A model generated the notes under the pieces. The model was not told the origin of the DNA, ran no database searches, and was given only the letters and a program-made list of their open reading frames with translations. From Desulfobulbaceae bacterium UBA2775 (lineage in GTDB: Bacteria > Desulfobacterota > Desulfobulbia > Desulfobulbales > Desulfocapsaceae), in assembly GCA_002352445.1 (NCBI GenBank), contig DEIL01000038.1, forward strand, positions 1-20,689: a stretch of 20,689 nucleotides of DNA. Reading direction: 5' to 3'. Position 1 is the first letter of the stretch. Every line of letters starts with the position of its first letter. Positions 7,807 to 15,152 of the stretch are shown piece by piece. The translations under genes and the position numbers were made by a program.

Positions 7807-8844
7807 ATGGCACTGTTACCATTTATGGCTCAGAAACGAAAACGATCAAACTGTTTCCAGGAAAGGCAAAATTATAAAAATACAGCCAGGGATCGACTGC
7901 ATGCCTTCTGGGATGTATTCGAGAAAGAAGATGAAGTTCTGGTTGTAATTAACGCAGACCCCGACGCCCTGGCTTTTGCTTTGGCTGTCAAAAGGCTTCT
8001 TCGTTACAAGGTGACAAGTGTTACAATTACACATCCAAATGAAATCAGGCGCCTTAATAATGTTGCAATGGTTGAGCGGCTGAAGATTCCTCTGGTGCGT
8101 TTAAAAGAAATAAAAACTGCTGATTACAGTAGGATTGTGATGGTTGATTCTCAGCCGGATCACCTGCCTTGTTTTGAGAAAATCAAGGTGGATGTTATTA
8201 TTGATCATCATCCAGTGAGTGGTGACTGGGATGCGGAATTCATCGATATTCGTCCCGAATATGGTGCAACTTCTACCATGGCTGTTGAATATCTGCGTGC
8301 AGCAGGGATGAAACCATCGGTTGCCCTGGCGACGGCGCTTTTTTACGGAATTAAGGTTGATACGCAGGACTTTGAGCAGAAATCGGTGCTTGCCGATGGT
8401 ATTGCTTTTCGATATCTCTTTAATATAGCCAATAGAGATCTGGTCAGGAAGTTCGAACTCACTGATCTCAGGCGTTCAGAGCTAAAGTATTTCAATATTG
8501 CCCTGTCCGAGCTGAAATATTCAAAAAGAAGATATTACAGCCATATAGGAAGAGTCAGGAGTCCTGACGTTCTTGTTATTGTAGCCGATTTTCTCAACCA
8601 CGTGGGTGAGATTGACTGGGTGTTTGTGTCTGGCATACATGGAGAAAAACTGGTAGTTATTTTTCGATGTGACGGGTATAGGAAAAGCGCCGGGAAACTT
8701 GCCAATCGAATTTTCGGCTCTTTGGGATCAGCCGGCGGACATAAAGGATCTGCCAGGGCCGAGGTACCTCTGAAAAACCTTGGTCTGGGAGATAAGCAAT
8801 TTTCTTCCGAAGTCTTGAAAGGTCTAATTATGCGCCATATATAG
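7807..8844 (+). CDS. DHH/DHHA1-family phosphoesterase (NrnA-like)
   Basis: The 345-residue cytoplasmic protein has the layout of DHH phosphoesterases that degrade short oligonucleotides, pAp or cyclic dinucleotides with Mn2+. Motif I is INADPDALAFALA (D51 and D53), motif II VMVDSQPD, motif III IIDHHP (D133-H134-H135), motif IV GATSTMAVEYL with YGIKVDTQDF. The C-terminal DHHA1 domain has SAGGHKGSARAEVPL at 308-322. Relative to canonical HxNPDGDA, motif I is shortened, but the acidic pair is kept. ATG 7807 is the first start after an in-frame TAG at 7777; ATG 7825 is an alternative, and neither has a ribosome-binding site. The substrate cannot be decided; NrnA-like is the closest description. 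Confidence 0.87.
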   Translation: MALLPFMAQKRKRSNCFQERQNYKNTARDRLHAFWDVFEKEDEVLVVINADPDALAFALAVKRLLRYKVTSVTITHPNEIRRLNNVAMVERLKIPLVRLKEIKTADYSRIVMVDSQPDHLPCFEKIKVDVIIDHHPVSGDWDAEFIDIRPEYGATSTMAVEYLRAAGMKPSVALATALFYGIKVDTQDFEQKSVLADGIAFRYLFNIANRDLVRKFELTDLRRSELKYFNIALSELKYSKRRYYSHIGRVRSPDVLVIVADFLNHVGEIDWVFVSGIHGEKLVVIFRCDGYRKSAGKLANRIFGSLGSAGGHKGSARAEVPLKNLGLGDKQFSSEVLKGLIMRHI

Positions 8845-8942
8845 CCCATATTTCGAGGTATTGGTTTTGTTTCGGTAGAGAAAAACACTACGCCCCGGAA
8901 TCTACGCTTATCGGACCTGGCCATCTGGAGCTTCGAATGACC

Positions 8943-8959
8943 TTTTTACAACGCCATCA
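8943..8959 (+). repeat. Degenerate 17-base intergenic repeat, copy 2
   Basis: TTTTTACAACGCCATCA lies in the 245-base gap between the DHH gene and the first glgC-like gene. It matches copy 1 at 16 of 17 positions and copy 3 at 14 of 17. Confidence 0.5.
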
Positions 8960-9019
8960 CCAATACGATGGACAAAAAATCAGTTTATTTCCTGTAGCAT
9001 AATCAAATGGAGTTGGCTA

Positions 9020-9025
9020 TATAAT
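9020..9025 (+). promoter_or_regulatory. Possible -10 element upstream of the glgC pair
   Basis: A perfect TATAAT lies 64 bases before the ATG of the first glgC-like gene, in a gap of 245 bases where a promoter is expected. No good -35 box is seen at the usual spacing. Confidence 0.35.
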
Positions 9026-9089
9026 AGAAAGAGTTATTAATATTAGTGTTTTTCCCTCTCCTGTCGATTCATTCTCAAAAGGTGACTAC

Positions 9090-10343
9090 ATGCTGAAACC
9101 TACTACACTGGCAATTGTTTTGGCGGGTGGCCGGGTTGATGAGCTCAATGTCCTGACATACTTTCGGCCTAAATCGGCGGTTCCTTTTGGGGGATTTGGT
9201 CGGGTAATTGATTTTTCACTGAGCAACCTGATGAATTCGGGGATAGAGCAGGTGGCTCTCCTCAGTCAATATCGCAGTTTCTCGCTGATAAATCATATCG
9301 GTACCGGGGCTGCCTGGGATATGGTCGGTCGTTACCGTCATGTATCCATACTGCCGCCTTTTATCGGCAATGATGCAGCGGACTGGTACAGGGGATCTGC
9401 TGATGCCGTCTATAAAAACCTTGATTTTGTTAAATATCATAAGCCTGAAGAAATACTTATCATCTCCGGGGATCATATTTATAAGATGGATTACCTGGAT
9501 CTGATTGAATACCACTATGAGAAGGGGGCGGACTTGACGATAGCCTTCACCAAAGTCCCGCAGGATGAGGCGCACAGGTTTGGGCTTGCTTCCCTTGATG
9601 ATGAGGATGGAATCAGGGGAGGGCGGGTCACAGACTATCAGGAGAAACCTCAAAATCCTCAGTCCAACTGGGCCTCAATGACGGTAATGTGTTTTAAGCC
9701 CGAGGTTCTTTATCGGGCTCTTGAGGAAAATCAGGCGGGCGAGTCATTTCATTTCGGCCAGGATATTATCCCCATGCTGCTTCAGGGGCAATATAAAGTG
9801 TATGGCTATAAGTTTGATGGATACTGGGGGTACACAAGGACTATAAACGAATATTGGCAGTCCAGTATGGATTTGCTTGGTTCAGAGCCTCTTATTGATC
9901 TGGACAAATGGGTATTCAGAACCAATCTGGATCATCGACAGATTCGTGACAATGAGCCTTTGCTTCTGGGAGATAGTGCTGTTGTAACAAACAGTCTCAT
10001 CTATAACGGGTGTAAGGTTGGTGGGACTGTGAAAAATTCGATCCTTTTTCCCGGTGTCCATGTAAAAAGTGGTGCAACCGTCGAAAATTCAGTGCTTTTT
10101 TTTAATAACATTGTTGGGGAAGGCAGCCATCTGAACAAGGTCGTCAGCGATGTTAATAACAGCTTCGGTCCTGGATCGGTTGTTGGGACTGAGGTATCTG
10201 ATGAAGGAGCAGATGTTACGGTACTGGGTGGAAATAACCAGATACCTGAGAAAACACATATTGGCGTTGGGGCTACAGTATATCCGGAAATAGCAGATAA
10301 GAGATGGCCTGAACATGTTGACTCCGGGGAGGTCTTGAGATGA
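9090..10343 (+). CDS. GlgC-like ADP-glucose pyrophosphorylase paralogue lacking catalytic motifs, probable regulatory subunit
   Basis: The 417-residue protein has the nucleotidyltransferase domain (about 1-265) and the left-handed beta-helix domain (about 290-400) of ADP-glucose pyrophosphorylase, which makes ADP-glucose for glycogen. It keeps RPKSAVPFGG, FSLSNLMNSGI, DWYRGSADAV, SGDHIY (127-131) and EKP (185-187). Two conserved sites are altered. The nucleotide-binding loop GGxGSRL reads GGRVDEL at 13-19, and the WRDVGT motif with a metal-binding aspartate reads WGYTRT at 246-251. The downstream neighbour keeps both, and the genes overlap by four bases. By analogy with GlgD of Firmicutes and plant large subunits it is probably a regulatory partner; this is inference. 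AAGGTGA precedes the ATG at good spacing. Confidence 0.88.
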   Translation: MLKPTTLAIVLAGGRVDELNVLTYFRPKSAVPFGGFGRVIDFSLSNLMNSGIEQVALLSQYRSFSLINHIGTGAAWDMVGRYRHVSILPPFIGNDAADWYRGSADAVYKNLDFVKYHKPEEILIISGDHIYKMDYLDLIEYHYEKGADLTIAFTKVPQDEAHRFGLASLDDEDGIRGGRVTDYQEKPQNPQSNWASMTVMCFKPEVLYRALEENQAGESFHFGQDIIPMLLQGQYKVYGYKFDGYWGYTRTINEYWQSSMDLLGSEPLIDLDKWVFRTNLDHRQIRDNEPLLLGDSAVVTNSLIYNGCKVGGTVKNSILFPGVHVKSGATVENSVLFFNNIVGEGSHLNKVVSDVNNSFGPGSVVGTEVSDEGADVTVLGGNNQIPEKTHIGVGATVYPEIADKRWPEHVDSGEVLR

Positions 10344-11617
10344 GAAAGGCAAAGGAATCCCTGGTTCTTCTTCTGGCAGGCGGGGCAGGAAGCCGATTAA
10401 ATATTCTTGTGCAGAAAAGAGCAAAACCGGCAGTACCTTTTGGAGGAATTTACAGGATTATTGATTTCAGTCTCAGTAATGTGATGAACTCCGGATTACA
10501 AAAAGTAGGGGTTCTTACTCAGTATAAACCTCTTTCACTGATGGATCATTTAAGTACCGGAGAGGCCTGGGATTTTACCGGGAGGAATAGGGGAATACAG
10601 ATCTTGCCGCCTCGAACCGGTGAACTTGATTCAGACTGGTACAAAGGGACTGCGGATGCCGTACGTAGAAATTTAGACTATATCAAATCCAACCCTGCCG
10701 ACGAAGTGGTGATTCTTTCCGGGGATCATATCTATCATATGGACTTGGATGCCATGATTGAGTTTCACAGATCGAAAAGGGCTGATGTTACCATTGCAAT
10801 GATGGTGGTGCCCAAAAGTGAAATTCATCAATTTGGTGCTGGGATTACTGATAAATTTGACAGAATTGTAGACTGGGAGGAAAAACCAAAAGAACCGAAG
10901 ACAAACTTGGCCTCCATGGGGATCTATGTCTTCGATTACAACTACCTAATTGATACTTTGTCAAAGGATAAGGAGGAAGTTGATTTCGGTATGCATATAT
11001 TACAGCGGGCAATCAGGAATGACAATGTGTTTGCCTATCCTTTCTACGGTTATTGGCGTGATGTGGGTACCATTCAGTCCTACTGGGAGGCCAATATGGA
11101 TGTGATTAGAAAAGACAGTGGAATTTCGCCCCAGAAATGGAATATTCGTACAAATATTGAAACCATGGGCAGGTTTGCTGACAGACCTCCTGCCCGCTTT
11201 GGTTTCAATGCCCGGGTAAAATCGTCTCTAATTTCGGCGGGAAGTAATATTCAGGGCGAGGTGATTAACTCAGTTCTGGCCCCTGGAGTAACAGTTGAAG
11301 AAGGTGCCATTGTCAAGGACTCTGTTCTTTTTGCCGACTGTATGGTGAAAAAAGGTGCAGTTGTCGACTATTCAATTCTGGATAAAGGCGGACATATCGG
11401 AGCGGGTGCCGTGGTTGGTACAGGTGATAATCACTCTACAGTTAATAAACTCAATCCCAGCCATCTTTACACCGGGATTACATTGATAGGTAAAGGGAGC
11501 CAGGTGCCGGCCGAGCAGAAGATCGGCAGAAACTGTGTAATTAATTCAAGTGTAAAAGAACAAGATTACCCCGGAAAGAGCATTGAAGATGGAGAATCCT
11601 TATTCTCCCGTAGCTAG
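10340..11617 (+). CDS. glgC: Glucose-1-phosphate adenylyltransferase (ADP-glucose pyrophosphorylase), catalytic
   Basis: The 425-residue enzyme converts glucose-1-phosphate and ATP to ADP-glucose and diphosphate, the committed step of bacterial glycogen synthesis. The catalytic signature set is complete: LLAGGAGSRL (11-20), KRAKPAVPFGG, YRIIDFSLSN, SDWYKGTADAVRRNLDY, LSGDHIYHMD (126-135), WEEKP (179-183) and GYWRDVGT (237-244). The C-terminal part is a left-handed beta-helix with hexapeptide-like repeats. The start codon overlaps the upstream paralogue (ATGA), and GGGGAGG lies 7 bases before it, so translation is probably coupled. No other glycogen gene is in the window. The 3' end is only six bases from a convergent tRNA gene, with no separate terminator visible. 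Confidence 0.95.
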   Translation: MRKAKESLVLLLAGGAGSRLNILVQKRAKPAVPFGGIYRIIDFSLSNVMNSGLQKVGVLTQYKPLSLMDHLSTGEAWDFTGRNRGIQILPPRTGELDSDWYKGTADAVRRNLDYIKSNPADEVVILSGDHIYHMDLDAMIEFHRSKRADVTIAMMVVPKSEIHQFGAGITDKFDRIVDWEEKPKEPKTNLASMGIYVFDYNYLIDTLSKDKEEVDFGMHILQRAIRNDNVFAYPFYGYWRDVGTIQSYWEANMDVIRKDSGISPQKWNIRTNIETMGRFADRPPARFGFNARVKSSLISAGSNIQGEVINSVLAPGVTVEEGAIVKDSVLFADCMVKKGAVVDYSILDKGGHIGAGAVVGTGDNHSTVNKLNPSHLYTGITLIGKGSQVPAEQKIGRNCVINSSVKEQDYPGKSIEDGESLFSRS

Positions 11618-11623
11618 TTTAAC

Positions 11624-11700
11624 TGGTGATCCCGGCGTGATTCGAACACGCGACACCCAGATTAGGAATCTGGTGCTCTATCCTGCTGAGCTACGGGACC
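11624..11700 (-). tRNA. tRNA-Arg (anticodon CCT)
   Basis: The - strand folds into a full cloverleaf: acceptor GGTCCCG with CGGGATC (one G-T wobble), a D arm containing AGCTCAGCAGGATAGAGC, and anticodon stem CCAGA/TCTGG around loop TTCCTAA. The T arm has GTTCGAATC. The anticodon is CCT, which reads the AGG codon. The 3' CCA is encoded (11624-11626). It ends six bases from the glgC stop codon on the opposite strand. Confidence 0.97.
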
Positions 11701-12144
11701 ACGCAAAATTATTAACCCTTATATCAATTTAATAGTGGAAAAGCTACCTGATTTTTGGGTTGCCCGGACATGGAAATATCACAGTAAGCTCAGCCTTTTC
11801 CAGGCTATTAAATAAGCTGGCCATTATTTTCTCTGGCCTAGTTTTTTGTCGCAGCATTTTTTGCCGCAGTTTGCGAGGACGTTTGGCAATACCCTTCCAA
11901 ATCACTCCCTGTCAGGGAAGTAAACATGACTTTCATATACATGAATTAAGGATATCCTTAAAGACTGTTTATTCATTTTATAGTGAACAGGGGGGGGGCA
12001 TTTTGACTCAGCAAGGTAAATCAGGCATAGATTGAATGGGGAAAAAATTGTATTGTACTCTGACATAAATGATACTTCCTGCTGTTGGGCAGGAGGGCAG
12101 GTAAGTACTGCATTCGGATTTCAAAATAAATTTTAAAATTGTTA
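11701..12144. other. Intergenic region between the tRNA gene and the TauE/SafE gene
   Basis: No convincing gene was found in these 444 bases. On the - strand TATAAG (11718-11723) lies 17 bases before the tRNA and may be its -10 box. A 16-base perfect palindrome is at 11946-11961 and a run of nine G at 11990-11998. At 12077-12094 TCCTGC and GCAGGA pair around a 6-base loop; no T run follows, so it is not a classical terminator. A + strand frame at 11760-12035 (TTG start) and a - strand frame at 11744-11905 (GTG start) lack ribosome-binding sites at usable spacing and known motifs. Confidence 0.5.
11946..11961. repeat. 16-base perfect palindrome, possible operator
   Basis: TTAAGGATATCCTTAA is its own reverse complement. 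It is flanked by ATGAAT (11941-11946) and ATTCAT (11971-11976), which extends the symmetry imperfectly. It lies about 180 bases before the TauE/SafE start, and could be a binding site for a dimeric regulator. Confidence 0.4.
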
Positions 12145-13065
12145 ATGGATTTTTTATACATTAATTTCCCTGTCTCGGGTGTAAATACTTGGGTTTTTAT
12201 ACCGCCCCTGACAGCATTTATTGTGTCATTTTTTACATCAATGGGCGGAGTCTCTGGTGCATTTATCCTGCTGCCATTTCAAATGAGTGTATTAAACTAT
12301 ACTGCACCATCTGTAAGTGGAACAAACCAGTTATTCAATATTATTGCCATTCCAAGCGGCGTATGGCGATATATTAAAGAAAGACGCATGGTCTGGCCCC
12401 TGACATGGACTGTGATAATTGGTACTTTACCGGGGGTGTTGATCGGTGCCTGGGTTCGCCTGGAATACCTTCCTGAGCCAGGGAACTTTAAATTTTTTGT
12501 GGGGCTCGTTCTGCTCTATATAGGTATCAAGCTTATCTGGGATATTGTCAAAACCACAAAACAGAACGCTGTCTTAGTCAAAAGTGAAGCACCTGAGCAG
12601 AATATTGAATTTGTAATCAGCCATACCAGCTTTTCTTTCAAGCAGGTTACATTTAAATTTAGTGGTCAAACGTTTTCTTTTTCGGTTCCAGCTGCCTGTT
12701 CTCTCTGTTTCGTTGTCGGTATTATAGGTGGCATATACGGAATCGGTGGCGGGGCGATTATTGCGCCCTTTTTTGTTACATTTTTTCATCTTCCCATCCA
12801 TGCGGTCGCCGGTGCTGCATTGATGGGGACGTTTGTAACATCTATCGCCGGCGTTATTGTATATCAGCTTCTGGCTCCTGCTTATTCCGGCATATCGGTA
12901 GCTCCCGACTGGTTTCTTGGAATTCTTTTCGGGATCGGTGGCTTTTGTGGTATGTATCTTGGCGCACGATGCCAGAAATATGTTCCGGTACATATTATCA
13001 AATTGATATTGTGTTTCTGCATCCTGTTTGTTGCTTGTAAGTATATATATGATTTTTTCGTATAA
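12145..13065 (+). CDS. TauE/SafE family anion exporter (sulfite/organosulfonate type)
   Basis: The 306-residue protein is a multi-pass inner-membrane permease of the TauE/SafE (DUF81) family, whose members export sulfite, sulfoacetate or related anions. Two homologous halves are visible. The first opens with the TSMGGVSGAFILLP motif and the second with GGIYGIGGGAIIAPF, the family's glycine-rich signature. About eight membrane segments are seen, with a polar loop (roughly residues 135-178) between the halves. The ATG at 12145 was chosen; a TTG six bases upstream would add two residues and neither has a good ribosome-binding site. A sulfite or sulfonate role would suit a sulfur-metabolising host, but the substrate is not readable from sequence. 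Confidence 0.88.
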   Translation: MDFLYINFPVSGVNTWVFIPPLTAFIVSFFTSMGGVSGAFILLPFQMSVLNYTAPSVSGTNQLFNIIAIPSGVWRYIKERRMVWPLTWTVIIGTLPGVLIGAWVRLEYLPEPGNFKFFVGLVLLYIGIKLIWDIVKTTKQNAVLVKSEAPEQNIEFVISHTSFSFKQVTFKFSGQTFSFSVPAACSLCFVVGIIGGIYGIGGGAIIAPFFVTFFHLPIHAVAGAALMGTFVTSIAGVIVYQLLAPAYSGISVAPDWFLGILFGIGGFCGMYLGARCQKYVPVHIIKLILCFCILFVACKYIYDFFV

Positions 13066-13153
13066 AATTATGATAAAAAAGAATCTGACTCACCGCTGTA
13101 CCGGGACGCAAAAGGGTTCCGGCCATAGGTTTGTTGGTGTGGGAGGGTAAACC

Positions 13154-13384
13154 ATGCTTTTGCAACTACGACGACTACTTTTGCCTGCACTCTTTTTTCT
13201 TATTCTTTCATCATGTTCGAATTCCGAAGAGCAGAAAGAACCGACTATTATTGAGCAATCCACAGAAAAAATAGCTCAGGAGGCTATTGACTATATCAAG
13301 ACCCCGATCGACCAGGCAAAATTGGCAAAGGAGATCTCCGAAAGCCACAACCGTATGGTTGAAGAAGCTGCTAACCAGCAGTAA
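13154..13384 (+). CDS. Small predicted lipoprotein of unknown function
   Basis: The 76-residue product starts with a basic stretch (MLLQLRRLLLP) and a hydrophobic core, then the lipobox LSSC with the acylated Cys at residue 21. A short charged mature part follows, rich in Glu, Lys and Gln and predicted helical (EKIAQEAIDYIKTPIDQAK). It is probably anchored in the inner or outer membrane. GGGAGGG lies 6 bases before the ATG, a strong site. The gap to the aminotransferase gene downstream is 23 bases, so the two are likely co-transcribed. No domain was recognised. Confidence 0.8.
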   Translation: MLLQLRRLLLPALFFLILSSCSNSEEQKEPTIIEQSTEKIAQEAIDYIKTPIDQAKLAKEISESHNRMVEEAANQQ

Positions 13385-13407
13385 GAACAAGTGTTAAGGG
13401 AAGAATA

Positions 13408-14265
13408 ATGAAAGGTATCGTATTTGTAAACAATGAATGTATTGCTGCTGAAAAAGCCAGGGTTTCAATCTTTGACCGTGGTTATCTGTTTGGAGACGGC
13501 GTGTATGAAGTTGTACCCGTCATTAATTCTACATTGATCGATAAAGAGAATTTTCTTCAGCGGCTTGATCATAGTCTTCAGGTGACCGGGATAGCCTGGC
13601 CCTATACAAAGGACAAATATGTTGCAGTTCTGGAAGATCTTATTGAACGCAATAACCTTAGAGAAGGTGGTGTCTATACCCAGGTTACCAGGGGAGTTGC
13701 ACCACGGGATTTTGCATTCCCGAAAGACTGCCCTCCTGCATGTATGGCATTTACTCTCGAGAAAGAACTTATTAACAACCCTCTGGCCCAAAATGGTGTC
13801 TCGGTGATGACTGTACAGGATATCCGCTGGAAGCGCAGAGATGTCAAATCCATTGCCTTGCTTGGTCAGTGTATGGCTAAACAGGAAGCTGCGGAAAAGG
13901 GTGGCTTTGAGGGATGGATGGTTGAGGATGGCTATGTAACTGAAGGTACTTCTTCAACAGCATATATAGTCAAAAACGATACAATCATTACGCGACCTCT
14001 TTCACACTCCATACTGCCTGGAATCAGGCGTAAAAGTTTACTGAAACTTGCCCGGGAAGAAAAAATTGGCATTGAAGAAAGACTGTTTACTGTAGCAGAG
14101 GCACTTGAGGCGGACGAAGCGTTTTTGAGCAGTGCCACCACTCTGGTACTGCCTGTTATAAAAATTGACGGACAGGATATTGGTGGCGGTAGACCCGGCA
14201 AGATTGCGCAGTTGATGAGAGAGATGTATATACAGATGGCTTTGGAAGAGTCGGAGGAAAAGTAA
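13408..14265 (+). CDS. Class IV aminotransferase, D-amino-acid transaminase-like
   Basis: The 285-residue PLP enzyme is of fold type IV. The N-terminal FDRGYLFGDGVYEVV block, the PLP-phosphate Arg near residue 52 (FLQRLDHS), the Schiff-base Lys K147 (RRDVKSIALLGQC), the PLP-nitrogen Glu E179 (VTEGTSSTAYIV) and SILPGIRR are all present. Length and the YTQVTRG block fit D-alanine transaminase, which makes D-glutamate or D-alanine for peptidoglycan, better than branched-chain or aminodeoxychorismate members. In Bacillus DAAT the carboxylate trap includes Arg98 and His100. Here the matching stretch is APRDFAFP, keeping Arg but with Phe in the His position, so substrate choice may differ. AAGGGAAG precedes the ATG. 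It is convergent with the STAS gene. Confidence 0.87.
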   Translation: MKGIVFVNNECIAAEKARVSIFDRGYLFGDGVYEVVPVINSTLIDKENFLQRLDHSLQVTGIAWPYTKDKYVAVLEDLIERNNLREGGVYTQVTRGVAPRDFAFPKDCPPACMAFTLEKELINNPLAQNGVSVMTVQDIRWKRRDVKSIALLGQCMAKQEAAEKGGFEGWMVEDGYVTEGTSSTAYIVKNDTIITRPLSHSILPGIRRKSLLKLAREEKIGIEERLFTVAEALEADEAFLSSATTLVLPVIKIDGQDIGGGRPGKIAQLMREMYIQMALEESEEK

Positions 14266-14358
14266 ACCAGTCTTGAGATCCTGAATACTCGTCGTACAGG
14301 CACTGCATTTGCTGAAGAATCTGTATGCCACCAGGTGGAGGTGAAGGAGGAGAGTCAA

Positions 14359-14703
14359 TTACTCTTCATCCTTAAGGGCTACCAGGGAGTCATCGAGTGT
14401 TCTGCAAATGGTGATAAAGGTATCCAGTCCCGAAATTTCAAAAACTTCAAGTACATGGTCCTGCATACTGCAGGTGATAAATTGATATTCAGTAGGTTTG
14501 TAAGCTTTGGCGGTATTTAGAATAATTCTGAGTCCGGCGCTTGATATGTATTCGAGGTTATTAAAGTTCAGCACCAGATGATTTTCAGGGGAGGTAAGAT
14601 AATCCTGCACCTGCTTTTCAAATTGTGGTGCAGTGTGGGAGTCAAGTCGACCACTCAGGGTAAAGATAGTCGCATCATTTTCCTGGCTGATTTCGGTTTT
14701 CAT
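14359..14703 (-). CDS. STAS-domain protein, anti-sigma factor antagonist type
   Basis: The 114-residue protein is a single STAS domain like SpoIIAA/RsbV. The first strand pair reads TIFTLSGRLDSHTAP, then LVLNFNNLEYISSAGLRIIL, where Ser55 aligns with the phosphorylated serine of SpoIIAA (Ser58). Such proteins bind a partner kinase or anti-sigma factor when unphosphorylated and are released on phosphorylation. It lies 26 bases after an RsbW-like ATPase gene in the same direction and is the last gene of the cluster, so these two are the natural pair. No strong ribosome-binding site is seen. No sigma factor or PP2C phosphatase gene is adjacent, so the output is unknown. Confidence 0.9.
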   Translation of the reverse strand: MKTEISQENDATIFTLSGRLDSHTAPQFEKQVQDYLTSPENHLVLNFNNLEYISSAGLRIILNTAKAYKPTEYQFITCSMQDHVLEVFEISGLDTFITICRTLDDSLVALKDEE

Positions 14704-14729
14704 ATTGTTTTATTACAGGCAACTTCGGT

Positions 14730-15149
14730 TTACCTGTGCTCCTTGGGTATTTTTTTTATCAGGGTGAGTACGTTTCTATTTTTTGTTCTTTTATACATGC
14801 AACCGTCGCTGAATTTTCGCACGAGGTGAATTCCCAGTCCTCCACATCCCCTTTCCTCTAAAGGCAGCGAAATGTCTGGTGCAGGTGTGATAGTGGGGTC
14901 GAATGGGGGGCCGTCATCTGTTACAACCAATGTTATTTCAGAGTTTCCCTTTATCAGTTTGATATCAATGACACATTCGTTGTCGCACCCCCCATGCTCA
15001 ATGATGTTTGTGACGAGTTCATCCAATATGAGGTTCAGTTCCATGGTTGTTTTGCTGGAGAGGCACCATCGCTTCTCAAGTTTGCCAAGAATAGCGTGGA
15101 GAGTTGTGAGCTCTGAACCGTTATTTTTTAATTGAAAGGATAATTCCAT
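14730..15149 (-). CDS. RsbW-like serine kinase / anti-sigma factor (HATPase_c)
   Basis: The 139-residue protein is a stand-alone GHKL ATPase domain. The N box is LDELVTNIIEHG (E44, N48), the G1 box VVTDDGPPFDP (D78, G80) and the G2 box GCGGLGIHLVRKFSD (101-115). This matches RsbW/SpoIIAB proteins, which phosphorylate a STAS partner and in some cases hold a sigma factor. The start is ATG at 15149, three bases after the stop of the cyclic-nucleotide-fold gene, with no obvious ribosome-binding site, so translational coupling is likely. The STAS gene follows. Whether it controls a sigma factor or, given its operon, the ABC exporter, is open. Confidence 0.9.
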   Translation of the reverse strand: MELSFQLKNNGSELTTLHAILGKLEKRWCLSSKTTMELNLILDELVTNIIEHGGCDNECVIDIKLIKGNSEITLVVTDDGPPFDPTITPAPDISLPLEERGCGGLGIHLVRKFSDGCMYKRTKNRNVLTLIKKIPKEHR

Positions 15150-15152
15150 ATT

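Noticed and set aside
7751..7948. A 65-codon + strand frame with a strong ribosome-binding-like sequence touching its ATG
   Set aside because: The spacing is almost zero, and most of the frame overlaps the DHH coding sequence in another frame; reported only as a start-site puzzle.
8954..8971. A CCATC/GATGG hairpin after the DHH gene as a terminator
   Set aside because: The stem is only five bases and no T run follows; one arm is part of the 17-base repeat.
11624..11700. tRNA-Arg as an integration site for a mobile element
   Set aside because: The tRNA 3' end abuts glgC, with no integrase gene and no repeated tRNA fragment nearby.
11744..11905. A 53-codon - strand frame (GTG start) just upstream of the tRNA-Arg gene, with a basic N-terminal half
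   Set aside because: It has no ribosome-binding site at a usable distance, no ATG at the start and no recognisable motif, so it is too weak to call a gene.
11760..12035. A 91-codon + strand frame (TTG start) upstream of the TauE/SafE gene
   Set aside because: It starts with TTG without a ribosome-binding site, contains the nine-G tract and the palindrome, and has no protein-like motif.
14266..14358. A CCACC/GGTGG element between the convergent transaminase and STAS genes as a bidirectional terminator
   Set aside because: The arms are separated by one base, too tight for a loop, and no T run is present on either side.
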